Below, piece by piece: positions 17,221 to 25,152 of a stretch of DNA of 64,000 bases; position 1 is the first letter of the stretch, and each line of letters begins with the position of its first letter. Position numbers and translations under genes: made by a program. This stretch comes from TMP-86 sp039807285. GTDB lineage: Bacteria > Pseudomonadota > Gammaproteobacteria > Steroidobacterales > Steroidobacteraceae. Below the pieces are notes generated by a model. It was not told the DNA's origin. It made no database searches and was given only the letters and a program-made list of their open reading frames with translations. The stretch covers positions 1-64,000 of the forward strand of contig JBGAGK010000004.1 in NCBI GenBank assembly GCA_044226785.1, given 5' to 3'.

Positions 17221-18714
17221 ATGCCCCGCTTCGTCGGCGCCATCGATCAGGGTACCACCAGCACGCGTTTCATCCTGTTCACGCGCGAAGGACTCATTCG
17301 CGCGAGCGCCCAGAAGGAACACCGGCAGATCTTCCCCCGCCCCGGCTGGGTCGAACATGATCCCCTGGAGATCTGGCACAACACTTGCGAAGTCCTGACG
17401 GACTGCATGACCCGGGCCGATGCCACACCAGCAGACATTGCCACCATCGGCATCACCAACCAGCGCGAGACCTGCATGTTGTGGGACGCACGCAGCGGCC
17501 AGCCGGCGGCCAATGCCATCGTGTGGCAGGACACGCGCACCGATGCGCGTGTGGCCGAATATGCGCGCCACGGGGGAATGGATCGTTTCCGCGAACGCAC
17601 CGGCCTGCCACTGGCAAGCTACTTCAGTGCGCTGAAGCTCCAGTGGCTGCTCGACGAAATCCCGGGCGCACGGACAGCTGCCGGGCGCGGCGAACTGAAA
17701 TTCGGCACCATCGACAGCTGGCTTGCCTGGAATCTCACCGGAGGCCGGCACGGCGGCCTGCATGTCACCGATGTGAGCAATGCCAGCCGCACCCAGCTCA
17801 TGGACCTTGCGCGACTGGACTGGGACGATGAGCTGCTGGCGGAATTCCGGATTCCGCGCGAAGTGTTGCCGCGCATCGTTTCCTCGAGCGATGTGCATGC
17901 GATGTGTGTCCGGCCTCTGGAGGGTGTTCCGTTGAGCGGTCTGCTGGGTGATCAGCAGGCGGCACTGGTCGGCCAGGCCTGCCTGTCGCCCGGGGAGGCC
18001 AAGAACACTTATGGCACGGGATGCTTTCTGCTCATGAACACGGGAACCACACCGATGCCATCCCGGTGCGGCCTGATCACCACGGTGGCCTATCGCTTCG
18101 GGCACGAGCCGGCGCGCTACGCCCTGGAAGGCTCGGTCGCCATCACCGGAGCCCTGGTGCAATGGCTGCGCGACCGCCTGCACCTCATCGCGTCGAGCTC
18201 CGAAATCGAAGCGCTGGCTGCGCAGGCCGCGGACAACGGCGATGTGTACTTCGTGCCGGCGTTCTCGGGTCTGTACGCACCGTTCTGGCGGGCCGATGCG
18301 CGTGGCACCATCGTGGGCCTCACCGGTTTTGCGGGGCGCGAGCATCTCGCGCGCGCCGCGCTGGAAGCCACTGCGTACCAGAGTCGCGACGTGCTCGAAG
18401 CCATGCGCCAGGATGCCGGACTCCCGATGACGGCGCTGCGGGTGGACGGCGGCATGACGGGCAATGATCTGCTGATGCAGTTCCAGTCGGATCTGCTCGA
18501 TGTCCCCGTGATCCGGCCGAAGGTGCGGGAGACCACGGCGCTGGGTGCGGCCTATGCGGCAGGGCTTGCGAGCGGATTCTGGCAGGACGCAGGGGACATC
18601 GTCCGTAACTGGCAGGAGGACCGGCGCTGGCTGCCCCACATGGACGCCAGCACGCGCGAGCGTCTGTATGCGCGTTGGCGCAAGGCGGTCGGCAAATCGA
18701 TGGACTGGAACTGA
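17221..18714 (+). CDS. glpK: Glycerol kinase
   Basis: Glycerol kinase uses ATP to make glycerol 3-phosphate. The N-terminal phosphate loop GAIDQGTTSTR, ITNQRET, WQDTRT, LKFGTIDSWLAWNLTGG, KNTYGTGCFLLMNTG and the late RVDGGMTGND segment are all in place. Length from the ATG at 17221 is 497 residues, matching the family; an upstream in-frame ATG at 17203 would add six residues. It is monocistronic here, with no glpF or glpD nearby, diverging from the SpdH-like gene across 53 bases and converging with the M28 peptidase gene. Confidence 0.96.
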   Translation: MPRFVGAIDQGTTSTRFILFTREGLIRASAQKEHRQIFPRPGWVEHDPLEIWHNTCEVLTDCMTRADATPADIATIGITNQRETCMLWDARSGQPAANAIVWQDTRTDARVAEYARHGGMDRFRERTGLPLASYFSALKLQWLLDEIPGARTAAGRGELKFGTIDSWLAWNLTGGRHGGLHVTDVSNASRTQLMDLARLDWDDELLAEFRIPREVLPRIVSSSDVHAMCVRPLEGVPLSGLLGDQQAALVGQACLSPGEAKNTYGTGCFLLMNTGTTPMPSRCGLITTVAYRFGHEPARYALEGSVAITGALVQWLRDRLHLIASSSEIEALAAQAADNGDVYFVPAFSGLYAPFWRADARGTIVGLTGFAGREHLARAALEATAYQSRDVLEAMRQDAGLPMTALRVDGGMTGNDLLMQFQSDLLDVPVIRPKVRETTALGAAYAAGLASGFWQDAGDIVRNWQEDRRWLPHMDASTRERLYARWRKAVGKSMDWN

Positions 18715-18749
18715 CATGGTGCGCAGGAGGCGCACCGATCAGACCGGCA

Positions 18750-20144
18750 TCAGGGTCTGCCGCCCGGCCGCCATTGCGGCACGAAATCCGAATTCGCCAG
18801 CCACCGCACCGGCCTGAACAGCGACCGGATCGACTGGGTCATGTGCTCGAGATCGATGTGTGCGATGTCATCGTCGGGCTGGTGGTACTGCGGGTGCAGA
18901 CCGAAACTCGACACCGTCTGCGCCACCACGCCGCGCCGCGCCAGGGTGATGTTGTCCGAGCGCATGAAGAAGTTCTCCCGCGGGTGCGGATCACCCACCA
19001 GCCTCGCGCCATGTACGGCCAGCACCGGCCCCAGATTGCTGCGCTCCCAGCCGGTCAGCCACAGCGTGTGAGGCGCGAGCGCCGGATCAGGTCGCCCGAT
19101 CATCTCGAACTCCAGGTTCGCGATGAGATCAGATATCGGCACCGTCGGCTTGTCGAGGAAGTAACGTGCTCCCAGGCTTCCGGTCTCCTCGCTCCCGAAC
19201 AGGGCAAACACCACGCTGCGCCGGGGCCGCGGCCCGCGCGCCAGGTCCCTCGCCAGTTCCAGGACCGCGACGGTCCCGGAGGCATCGTCATCGGCGCCGG
19301 GGTATGTGCGGCCCGCACCCTCGCCCCGCCCCAGGTGATCCAGATGCGCGCTCAGCAATATGACCTGTCTGCCTGCCTGTCGATCATTGCCGCGCAACAG
19401 TCCCAGGGCATTCCAGGTATGCATGAGCACTGGCTGCGTCCGTGCCGAGAACGACACCCGCGTGCCATCCGGGAGCCGGCTCATGGCATCGTACGCTGCC
19501 GCCTCGAGCAGGATCCGGACGGGCTCATGAGGAGCGGATGTCCCTGATGAGGCCAGACCGGAAAACCGGACCGGGCCGATCATCAGCGCCCTCGATGCCC
19601 GATGCGCCCACCGCTCTTTCTCCGCCGCGCCTGCACGCCAGAGGATGATCGCGGCGGCATCCAGCTCCCGCGCTTTTTCCGGATCTGCACCGGCCGGCAT
19701 GAGCAGAACGGCGCCCGCCACAGCCTTTCCCCCCGACACGAAATGGCGCAGGGAACCCGATGCTGCAGGCCTGCCGGCATCCAGCACCAGCATCTGTGCG
19801 CCGTGGCTAAACGTCAGACCCGCGGCATTAAGTTCCGGCGGAGCGGTCGCCTGCAGGCGCTCCATGTCGACCTGCTGCACGAATCCGCCGGCATCACCCA
19901 TCGGTTCCAGCCCGTAGCTGCGCAGCCGGGAACCCAGATAGGTCGCCGCGACGAGTTCGTCACGCGTGCCGCTGCCGCGCCCATCCAGCGCATCGCTGGC
20001 CAGGAACTCCATGTGGGCACGCACGCTGCGGGCAAGAGCCGCGTCCTCCGCATCCAGCGCCTCCGCCAGCAGTGCACCCGGGAAGGCCGTGACCCCTGCA
20101 AGAAGGAACACCAGCGCCGATTTTCTGAATCCGGGATTCTGCAT
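18750..20144 (-). CDS. Secreted M28-family zinc aminopeptidase
   Basis: The 464-residue protein has a signal peptide (about residues 1-27, ending ALLAEA) and a C-terminal M28 peptidase domain. Zinc ligands can be read as His in LSAHLDHLG, Asp in GADDDASG, the Glu pair in GSEETGS, a later acidic residue near EMIGRPD, and His in YHQPDDDIAHID. Between leader and catalytic domain is a PA-like insert (about residues 110-240). Enzymes of this type remove N-terminal residues from peptides in the periplasm or medium. The gene diverges from cobS across about 108 bases. Confidence 0.88.
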   Translation of the reverse strand: MQNPGFRKSALVFLLAGVTAFPGALLAEALDAEDAALARSVRAHMEFLASDALDGRGSGTRDELVAATYLGSRLRSYGLEPMGDAGGFVQQVDMERLQATAPPELNAAGLTFSHGAQMLVLDAGRPAASGSLRHFVSGGKAVAGAVLLMPAGADPEKARELDAAAIILWRAGAAEKERWAHRASRALMIGPVRFSGLASSGTSAPHEPVRILLEAAAYDAMSRLPDGTRVSFSARTQPVLMHTWNALGLLRGNDRQAGRQVILLSAHLDHLGRGEGAGRTYPGADDDASGTVAVLELARDLARGPRPRRSVVFALFGSEETGSLGARYFLDKPTVPISDLIANLEFEMIGRPDPALAPHTLWLTGWERSNLGPVLAVHGARLVGDPHPRENFFMRSDNITLARRGVVAQTVSSFGLHPQYHQPDDDIAHIDLEHMTQSIRSLFRPVRWLANSDFVPQWRPGGRP

Positions 20145-20252
20145 CCGGTCACCCTCGACGGCGTCAGCACGAGATCCGGCAGACGCCGGCGTGTCGGCCG
20201 ATGTCGCACACCCGCAAGCTGGCGATCAGGATTGATATTATCATTACCGGTC

Positions 20253-21236
20253 ATGAACCAAGGCGAAGACCTGATCAACCTGACACCCGATGCGACGACC
20301 AGCGCGCACGCATTCGGCATCGACAGCGACATGAACGTGCCGTCGTTCACGCAGCGCACGGAATATGTGCCGGACATCGACCCCGGATACTGTTTCGATC
20401 GCGAGACCACGCTGGCCATCCTCGCCGGCTTCGCCTTCAACCGGCGGGTCATGGTGCAGGGCTATCACGGGACCGGCAAGTCCACCCATGTCGAACAGGT
20501 GGCGGCAAGGCTGAACTGGCCGATGATCCGCATCAACCTCGACGGCCATGTGAGCCGCATCGACCTGATCGGGCGCGATGCCATCGTGCTTCGGGAGGGG
20601 CAGCAGGTGACCGAGTTCCGCGAGGGCCTGCTCCCCTGGTCCATCACCCGCGCCGTCGCGCTGACCTTCGATGAATACGACGCGGGCCGGCCCGATGTCA
20701 TGTTCGTCATCCAGCGCATCCTGGAAGCCAATGGCAAGCTCACGCTGCTCGACCAGAACCGCGTGATCAGTCCGCATCCCTGCTTCCGCCTGTTTGCGAC
20801 CAGCAACACCATCGGCCTGGGAGATGCGAGCGGCCTGTATCACGGCACCCAGCAGATCAACCAGGGGCAGATGGACCGCTGGAGCATCGTCACCACACTC
20901 AACTACCTGGAGCATGATGCGGAAGCTGCCATCGTGCTCGCAAAGGTGCCGCAATACGACACCCCTGAGGGCCGCACCCGCATCCTGTCCATGGTCCGGG
21001 TTGCGGACATGACCCGCAACGCCTTCATGAACCGTGACATCTCCACGGTGATGAGCCCGCGCACGGTGATCAACTGGGCGGAAAATGCACTGATCTTCGA
21101 CGACATCGCCTACGCCTTCAGGGTCACCTTCCTCAACAAGTGCGACGAACTGGAGCGCGCCACCGTGGCGGAATTCTTCCAGCGGGCGTTCGGCCAGGAC
21201 CTGCCGGAGGCTGCCTCGCGCGTGACCGTCGTTTGA
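20253..21236 (+). CDS. cobS: Cobaltochelatase subunit CobS (AAA+ ATPase)
   Basis: CobS is the AAA+ motor of the aerobic cobaltochelatase, which with CobT and CobN inserts cobalt into hydrogenobyrinate diamide. The 327-residue protein matches the family along its length: FGIDSDMNVPSF and TEYVP near the start, Walker A GYHGTGKST at about residue 70, Walker B TFDEYDAGRPD and the sensor region LFATSNTIGLGD. The ATG at 20253 is chosen because the family N-terminus starts here, though no ribosome site precedes it; a TATTAT box at 20236-20241 would put transcription start almost at the ATG. It overlaps cobT. No cobN or other cobalamin gene is in the window. Confidence 0.92.
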   Translation: MNQGEDLINLTPDATTSAHAFGIDSDMNVPSFTQRTEYVPDIDPGYCFDRETTLAILAGFAFNRRVMVQGYHGTGKSTHVEQVAARLNWPMIRINLDGHVSRIDLIGRDAIVLREGQQVTEFREGLLPWSITRAVALTFDEYDAGRPDVMFVIQRILEANGKLTLLDQNRVISPHPCFRLFATSNTIGLGDASGLYHGTQQINQGQMDRWSIVTTLNYLEHDAEAAIVLAKVPQYDTPEGRTRILSMVRVADMTRNAFMNRDISTVMSPRTVINWAENALIFDDIAYAFRVTFLNKCDELERATVAEFFQRAFGQDLPEAASRVTVV

Positions 21237-23095
21237 GCAGCCGGGCTGCTCCCACGGCGCAGGACCGGTTCCAGCGGGCACTGGTGCAGACCACGCGCGC
21301 GCTGGCCGGCCAGAAGGATCTCGACATCCAGTTCGGCCCCCAGGGCCCGCAGCTGTCCGGCACGCGCATGCTGCTGCCGCCACTCCCCAACCCGCTGAGC
21401 AGCCACGATGCCGCACGGCTTCGCGGCCATGCCGATCGCCTGGCACTGCGCATGGCCTATCACGATGCCGGCCTTCACGCCAGGTCCCGGCCCGACGGGG
21501 CCCGCGCAAGGGAGCTCTACGACTCGCTGGAAGATCTGCGCTGCCAGGCCCTGGGTTCGCAAGCGCTGGAAGGCATCGCGCGCAACCTCGATGCCATGCT
21601 GACCGACACCCTGCAACGCAAGGGCGTGCGTGCGGGGCAGCCCGGCAATGCATCACTGAATGATGCGGTCACCTTGCTGGCGCGTGAACGGCTGACGGGC
21701 CGGCCGCTGCCGCCACTGGCGCAGGAACATGTCGCGAGCCAGAGGGCGGACCTCCAGGATCGCATGGCGCGCAGTCTCGATCTGCTCGGCACGGCGCTGC
21801 ACGACCAGGAAAAATTCGCCGGATTGATCCATCGACTGGTGATCGACATCGGCCTGGGGGGCGAGCTCGGTGCAGCCGGTCGACAGCGCGCGACCCCGAA
21901 TCCGCCATCCGCGAAAGACAGCTCAGCACAGCAGGTGGCCCAGCCCGGAACACAGCTGTCATTGCAGACCCGTCAGGGCGAACTCGAAGAGGATGCACCT
22001 CCGCTGGATGAGGATGAGGCACCCCCAGCACCATCCGCACCGGAAGATGACGGGCGACGTGAGGAAGCCGCCCGCAAGGGTGCGCGGCTGTCGCGCCTGC
22101 AGGCGCAGGATGATGCCGACAACCCCAGCCGTCATTATCGCGTCTACACGCGTGCGCACGATGAAGTCATCGCCGCCGCCGACCTCTGTGATCCCGCGGA
22201 GCTGAGCCTGCTGCGGACGCGACTGGATGAACAGTCGCGCACCGTGCTGCTGGCCGTGGGGCGGCTGGCCCAGAGACTGGAACGGCTCCTGCGCGCACGC
22301 CAGATGCGGGGCTGGTCCTTCGATGTGGAGGAAGGCGTGCTCGATGCCGCCCGCCTTGCCCGGGTGGTGGCAGACCCCATGAGCGTGCTGCCCTTCAAGA
22401 CCGAGGACGAGATCGACTTCAAGGACACGGTGGTGAGCCTGCTGATCGACAACTCCGGATCGATGCGCGGCCGGCCCATCCTGGTGGCTGCGCTGTGCGC
22501 CGATGTGCTGGCGCGCACGCTGGAGCGCTGTCAGGTCAGGGTGGAGATCCTGGGCTTCACCACGCGTGAGTGGAAAGGCGGACGATCGCGCGAGGACTGG
22601 ATGCGGGCAGGGCATCCGGCCGGCTGTGGCCGGCTCTCCGATGTGCGCTACATCATCTACAAGTCTGCTGACGAGCCCTGGCGACGGGTACGCCGCAACC
22701 TGGGCCTGATGCTGCGCGAGGACCTGCTCAAGGAAAACATCGACGGAGAGGCGCTGCTCTGGGCTCACGAGCGGCTGATGCGGCGCCCCGAACATCGCCG
22801 CATCCTGATGGTCATCTCCGATGGCGTGCCGCTGGACGAAGCCACGCTGTCAGCCAACCCGGGCGGTTATCTGGAGCAGCACCTTCGCAACGTGATCCGC
22901 TGGATCGAGACCCGCTCTCCCGTGGAGTTGTCTGCCATCGGCATCGGCCACGATGTCACAGATTTCTATACGCGGGCCGTGGCCATCACCCAGATCGATC
23001 AGCTGGCCGGCGCCATGATCGAGCAACTGGCGGACCTGTTCGTATTGCCGACCGGCACGGGCTCCCGGGTTTCCACCCGGCAAAGTCTCAATTGA
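21233..23095 (+). CDS. cobT: Cobaltochelatase subunit CobT (VWA domain)
   Basis: CobT is the partner of CobS and carries a von Willebrand A domain with a MIDAS metal site, here DNSGS with Asp406, Ser408 and Ser410. The N-terminal CobT helical part (about residues 8-230) is joined by an acidic Pro-rich linker (about 250-280) to the VWA part, as in the family, giving 620 residues. The best start is TTG at 21233, which overlaps the cobS stop as TTGA; a longer reading from 21140 lies inside cobS and does not resemble CobT. With cobS it forms a two-gene unit, possibly continuing into the kinase gene 80 bases on. Confidence 0.88.
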   Translation: MSSRAAPTAQDRFQRALVQTTRALAGQKDLDIQFGPQGPQLSGTRMLLPPLPNPLSSHDAARLRGHADRLALRMAYHDAGLHARSRPDGARARELYDSLEDLRCQALGSQALEGIARNLDAMLTDTLQRKGVRAGQPGNASLNDAVTLLARERLTGRPLPPLAQEHVASQRADLQDRMARSLDLLGTALHDQEKFAGLIHRLVIDIGLGGELGAAGRQRATPNPPSAKDSSAQQVAQPGTQLSLQTRQGELEEDAPPLDEDEAPPAPSAPEDDGRREEAARKGARLSRLQAQDDADNPSRHYRVYTRAHDEVIAAADLCDPAELSLLRTRLDEQSRTVLLAVGRLAQRLERLLRARQMRGWSFDVEEGVLDAARLARVVADPMSVLPFKTEDEIDFKDTVVSLLIDNSGSMRGRPILVAALCADVLARTLERCQVRVEILGFTTREWKGGRSREDWMRAGHPAGCGRLSDVRYIIYKSADEPWRRVRRNLGLMLREDLLKENIDGEALLWAHERLMRRPEHRRILMVISDGVPLDEATLSANPGGYLEQHLRNVIRWIETRSPVELSAIGIGHDVTDFYTRAVAITQIDQLAGAMIEQLADLFVLPTGTGSRVSTRQSLN

Positions 23096-23175
23096 CACCA
23101 GACGACCGGATCTGCACTTGACATAAGTGTCGCGATTTTCCGGTTTGCCGGCGACCCGTGGATAATGGCGATGCG

Positions 23176-25146
23176 ATGGCGGAAGCGCATACAGACCCGC
23201 GGCGCCGACCAGGGCGGACGGCCGCATTCAACCTGGGAAGGCGGCTCGAGGAACTCGTTCGAGGCGAATGCAGCGCGGATGAGTTCGTGCGGGAAAACGT
23301 GCGAGGCACCGGCGCCGCAGGTACCTGGCACATCAAGTCCTACGTCGATCAGCGCCATCGCCTCGGCCAGATCAGCGACGATCTGTTCAACGCCATCCAG
23401 TCGAGCGTCGCACGTGTCTGCCTGGAGAAGCAGGAGCGCGAATTCGGCACCACGGTAGAGTTGGCTCCGGCCGGACCTTCGACACCTCGCGATGCGATCC
23501 CGATCCGCACCGCACCCATCGGCGTATCGGCCGTTCCGGTTCCAGCCAACGATGCACAGGCCCTGGCTCCGGCATCGATCGCGGACGAGTTCCCCTCATC
23601 GACTGGCCGACCGGCAGACAAGGTGCAGCCCGGGCTCGTCCTCGGCGGGCGATACCTGCTGGAAAGCGAGCTCGGCAGTGGCGGGATGGGCGTGGTATTC
23701 AGGGCAGTGGATCGACGCGCTCCCCTGCCCACGCAATCAGCCCGTCGCATCGCGCTGAAGGTCCTGCGCGACCATCCCGGCGAGCGCGCCGACGTGCGGG
23801 TCCGGTTGCGCCGCGAATTCCACTGCACGCAGGTCCTGTCCCATCCGAACATCATCAAGGTGTTCGATCTGGCCTGCGACGGCGATCCGGCCTTCTATAC
23901 CATGGAACTCCTTGAAGGCGAATCGCTGCACCGGCTCCTGGCCCGGACCCAGCCGGCCGGCCTGCCGCGACCCTATGCCTGGGCCATCATCCGTGCGATC
24001 GGATCGGCGCTGGCCCATGCCCATTCGAGGAACATCATCCACGGCGATCTCAAGCCGCAGAATGTGATGGTGACGCAGAAAGGTGAAGTCCGGGTCCTGG
24101 ACTTCGGCTCCTCTCGCACCTCTGACAACGAGGGAATCGAGCCGGCCATCCTGACCGCAACGCCGCCTTACGCCAGCTGCGACGTGCTCGAAGGGGGCCG
24201 CCCGGATGCCTGCGATGACCTGTATGCGCTGGCCTGCATGAGCTATGAACTGCTGGCCGGCCGGCACCCGTTCGATTCCCGGAACGCGATCCAGGCCCGT
24301 GCCGCCGCCGAGCACCCGGATCGCCCGGATGGCCTGGGTTCCCGTGCCTGGCAGGCCCTGCAAGCCGGCCTGTCCTGGTCGCGGACAGATCGCTCGATGC
24401 CGGTGCACGAATGGCTCGGGGATCTGGGTGTGGACATCGGGCCGCAGTGCCTGCCGTCCTTCAGCCCGGCGCCGGCTGGCTGGCGCGAGCGGCTGCGCGC
24501 CTCCCCCTGGCGTGACTTTCTGGTGCCGCTGGGGGCAGCGGCCCTCGCGCTGATCCTGCTGGCGGCGCTCTTCCACCGCCCGCAGGCAACTCCGGCGAAG
24601 GCACTCCCCGCGGCAGTGGCTCGATCACCCGCCGCGCAAGTCCCGACCATGGCGGCCTCACCCGCAGCGGCAGCACTCGCCGCGGCGATTCCGTCCGCTC
24701 CATCCGCACCCGTCGAGACCCCAAGGCCCGTATCGCCGACTGCCTCGACGGGTACGGCTCCTGTGCCGGAAAGCCCGCCACCGAAGCTCGCGTCACCAGC
24801 CGCCATTCACGGCAGGCAGGCTCCCATGATCTGGCTTGAGGCCCGCACTCACGCTGCAAGGTCCGGGTCCCGTTTCGTGGAAATCCGGGTGCACGCAAAC
24901 ACCGAGGTTCAGGGCTTCACCTGGTGGACCGAGGATGGCAGTGCCCATGCCGGCCGCGATTACATCGCGCAGTCGCGGACCCAACGCTCGTTCACCCGCA
25001 ACCGGCAGATGGCATCCCTGTTCGTCCGATTGCTGCCGCCGGCCGCCCAGGCTGAAGTCCGGACCTTCTACATCCGGGTGGCGCCACCACCTGGAACGAC
25101 CGCCCGGATTTCCCGAACGGCCGTCCTGCTGCCAGCCACCCGTTGA
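23176..25146 (+). CDS. Membrane Ser/Thr protein kinase with C-terminal Calx-beta-like domain
   Basis: The 656-residue protein has an N-terminal helical region (about 15-80), a kinase domain (about 158-420), one transmembrane helix (about 448-467), an Ala/Pro-rich linker and an extracytoplasmic C-terminal domain (about 545-650). Kinase motifs are the glycine loop GSGGMGVVF, Lys195 in ALKVLRD, HGDLKPQN with Asp291 (HGD rather than HRD), and DFG at 309. The activation segment reads PYASCD with no APE motif. The outer domain contains DGSAHAGRDYIA and later strands resembling Calx-beta repeats. GTG at 23158 is an alternative start. It follows cobT by 80 bases. Function is unknown; signalling from envelope to cytoplasm is inferred. 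Confidence 0.83.
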   Translation: MAEAHTDPRRRPGRTAAFNLGRRLEELVRGECSADEFVRENVRGTGAAGTWHIKSYVDQRHRLGQISDDLFNAIQSSVARVCLEKQEREFGTTVELAPAGPSTPRDAIPIRTAPIGVSAVPVPANDAQALAPASIADEFPSSTGRPADKVQPGLVLGGRYLLESELGSGGMGVVFRAVDRRAPLPTQSARRIALKVLRDHPGERADVRVRLRREFHCTQVLSHPNIIKVFDLACDGDPAFYTMELLEGESLHRLLARTQPAGLPRPYAWAIIRAIGSALAHAHSRNIIHGDLKPQNVMVTQKGEVRVLDFGSSRTSDNEGIEPAILTATPPYASCDVLEGGRPDACDDLYALACMSYELLAGRHPFDSRNAIQARAAAEHPDRPDGLGSRAWQALQAGLSWSRTDRSMPVHEWLGDLGVDIGPQCLPSFSPAPAGWRERLRASPWRDFLVPLGAAALALILLAALFHRPQATPAKALPAAVARSPAAQVPTMAASPAAAALAAAIPSAPSAPVETPRPVSPTASTGTAPVPESPPPKLASPAAIHGRQAPMIWLEARTHAARSGSRFVEIRVHANTEVQGFTWWTEDGSAHAGRDYIAQSRTQRSFTRNRQMASLFVRLLPPAAQAEVRTFYIRVAPPPGTTARISRTAVLLPATR

Positions 25147-25152
25147 CCGGGC

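Noticed and set aside
19602..20252. A long upstream extension of cobS.
   Set aside because: It lies antisense to the M28 peptidase gene and does not match CobS; family homology begins at 20253.
23118..23146. TTGACA at 23118-23123 as a promoter for the kinase gene.
   Set aside because: No acceptable -10 box lies at 16-18 bases; read-through from cobT is equally likely.
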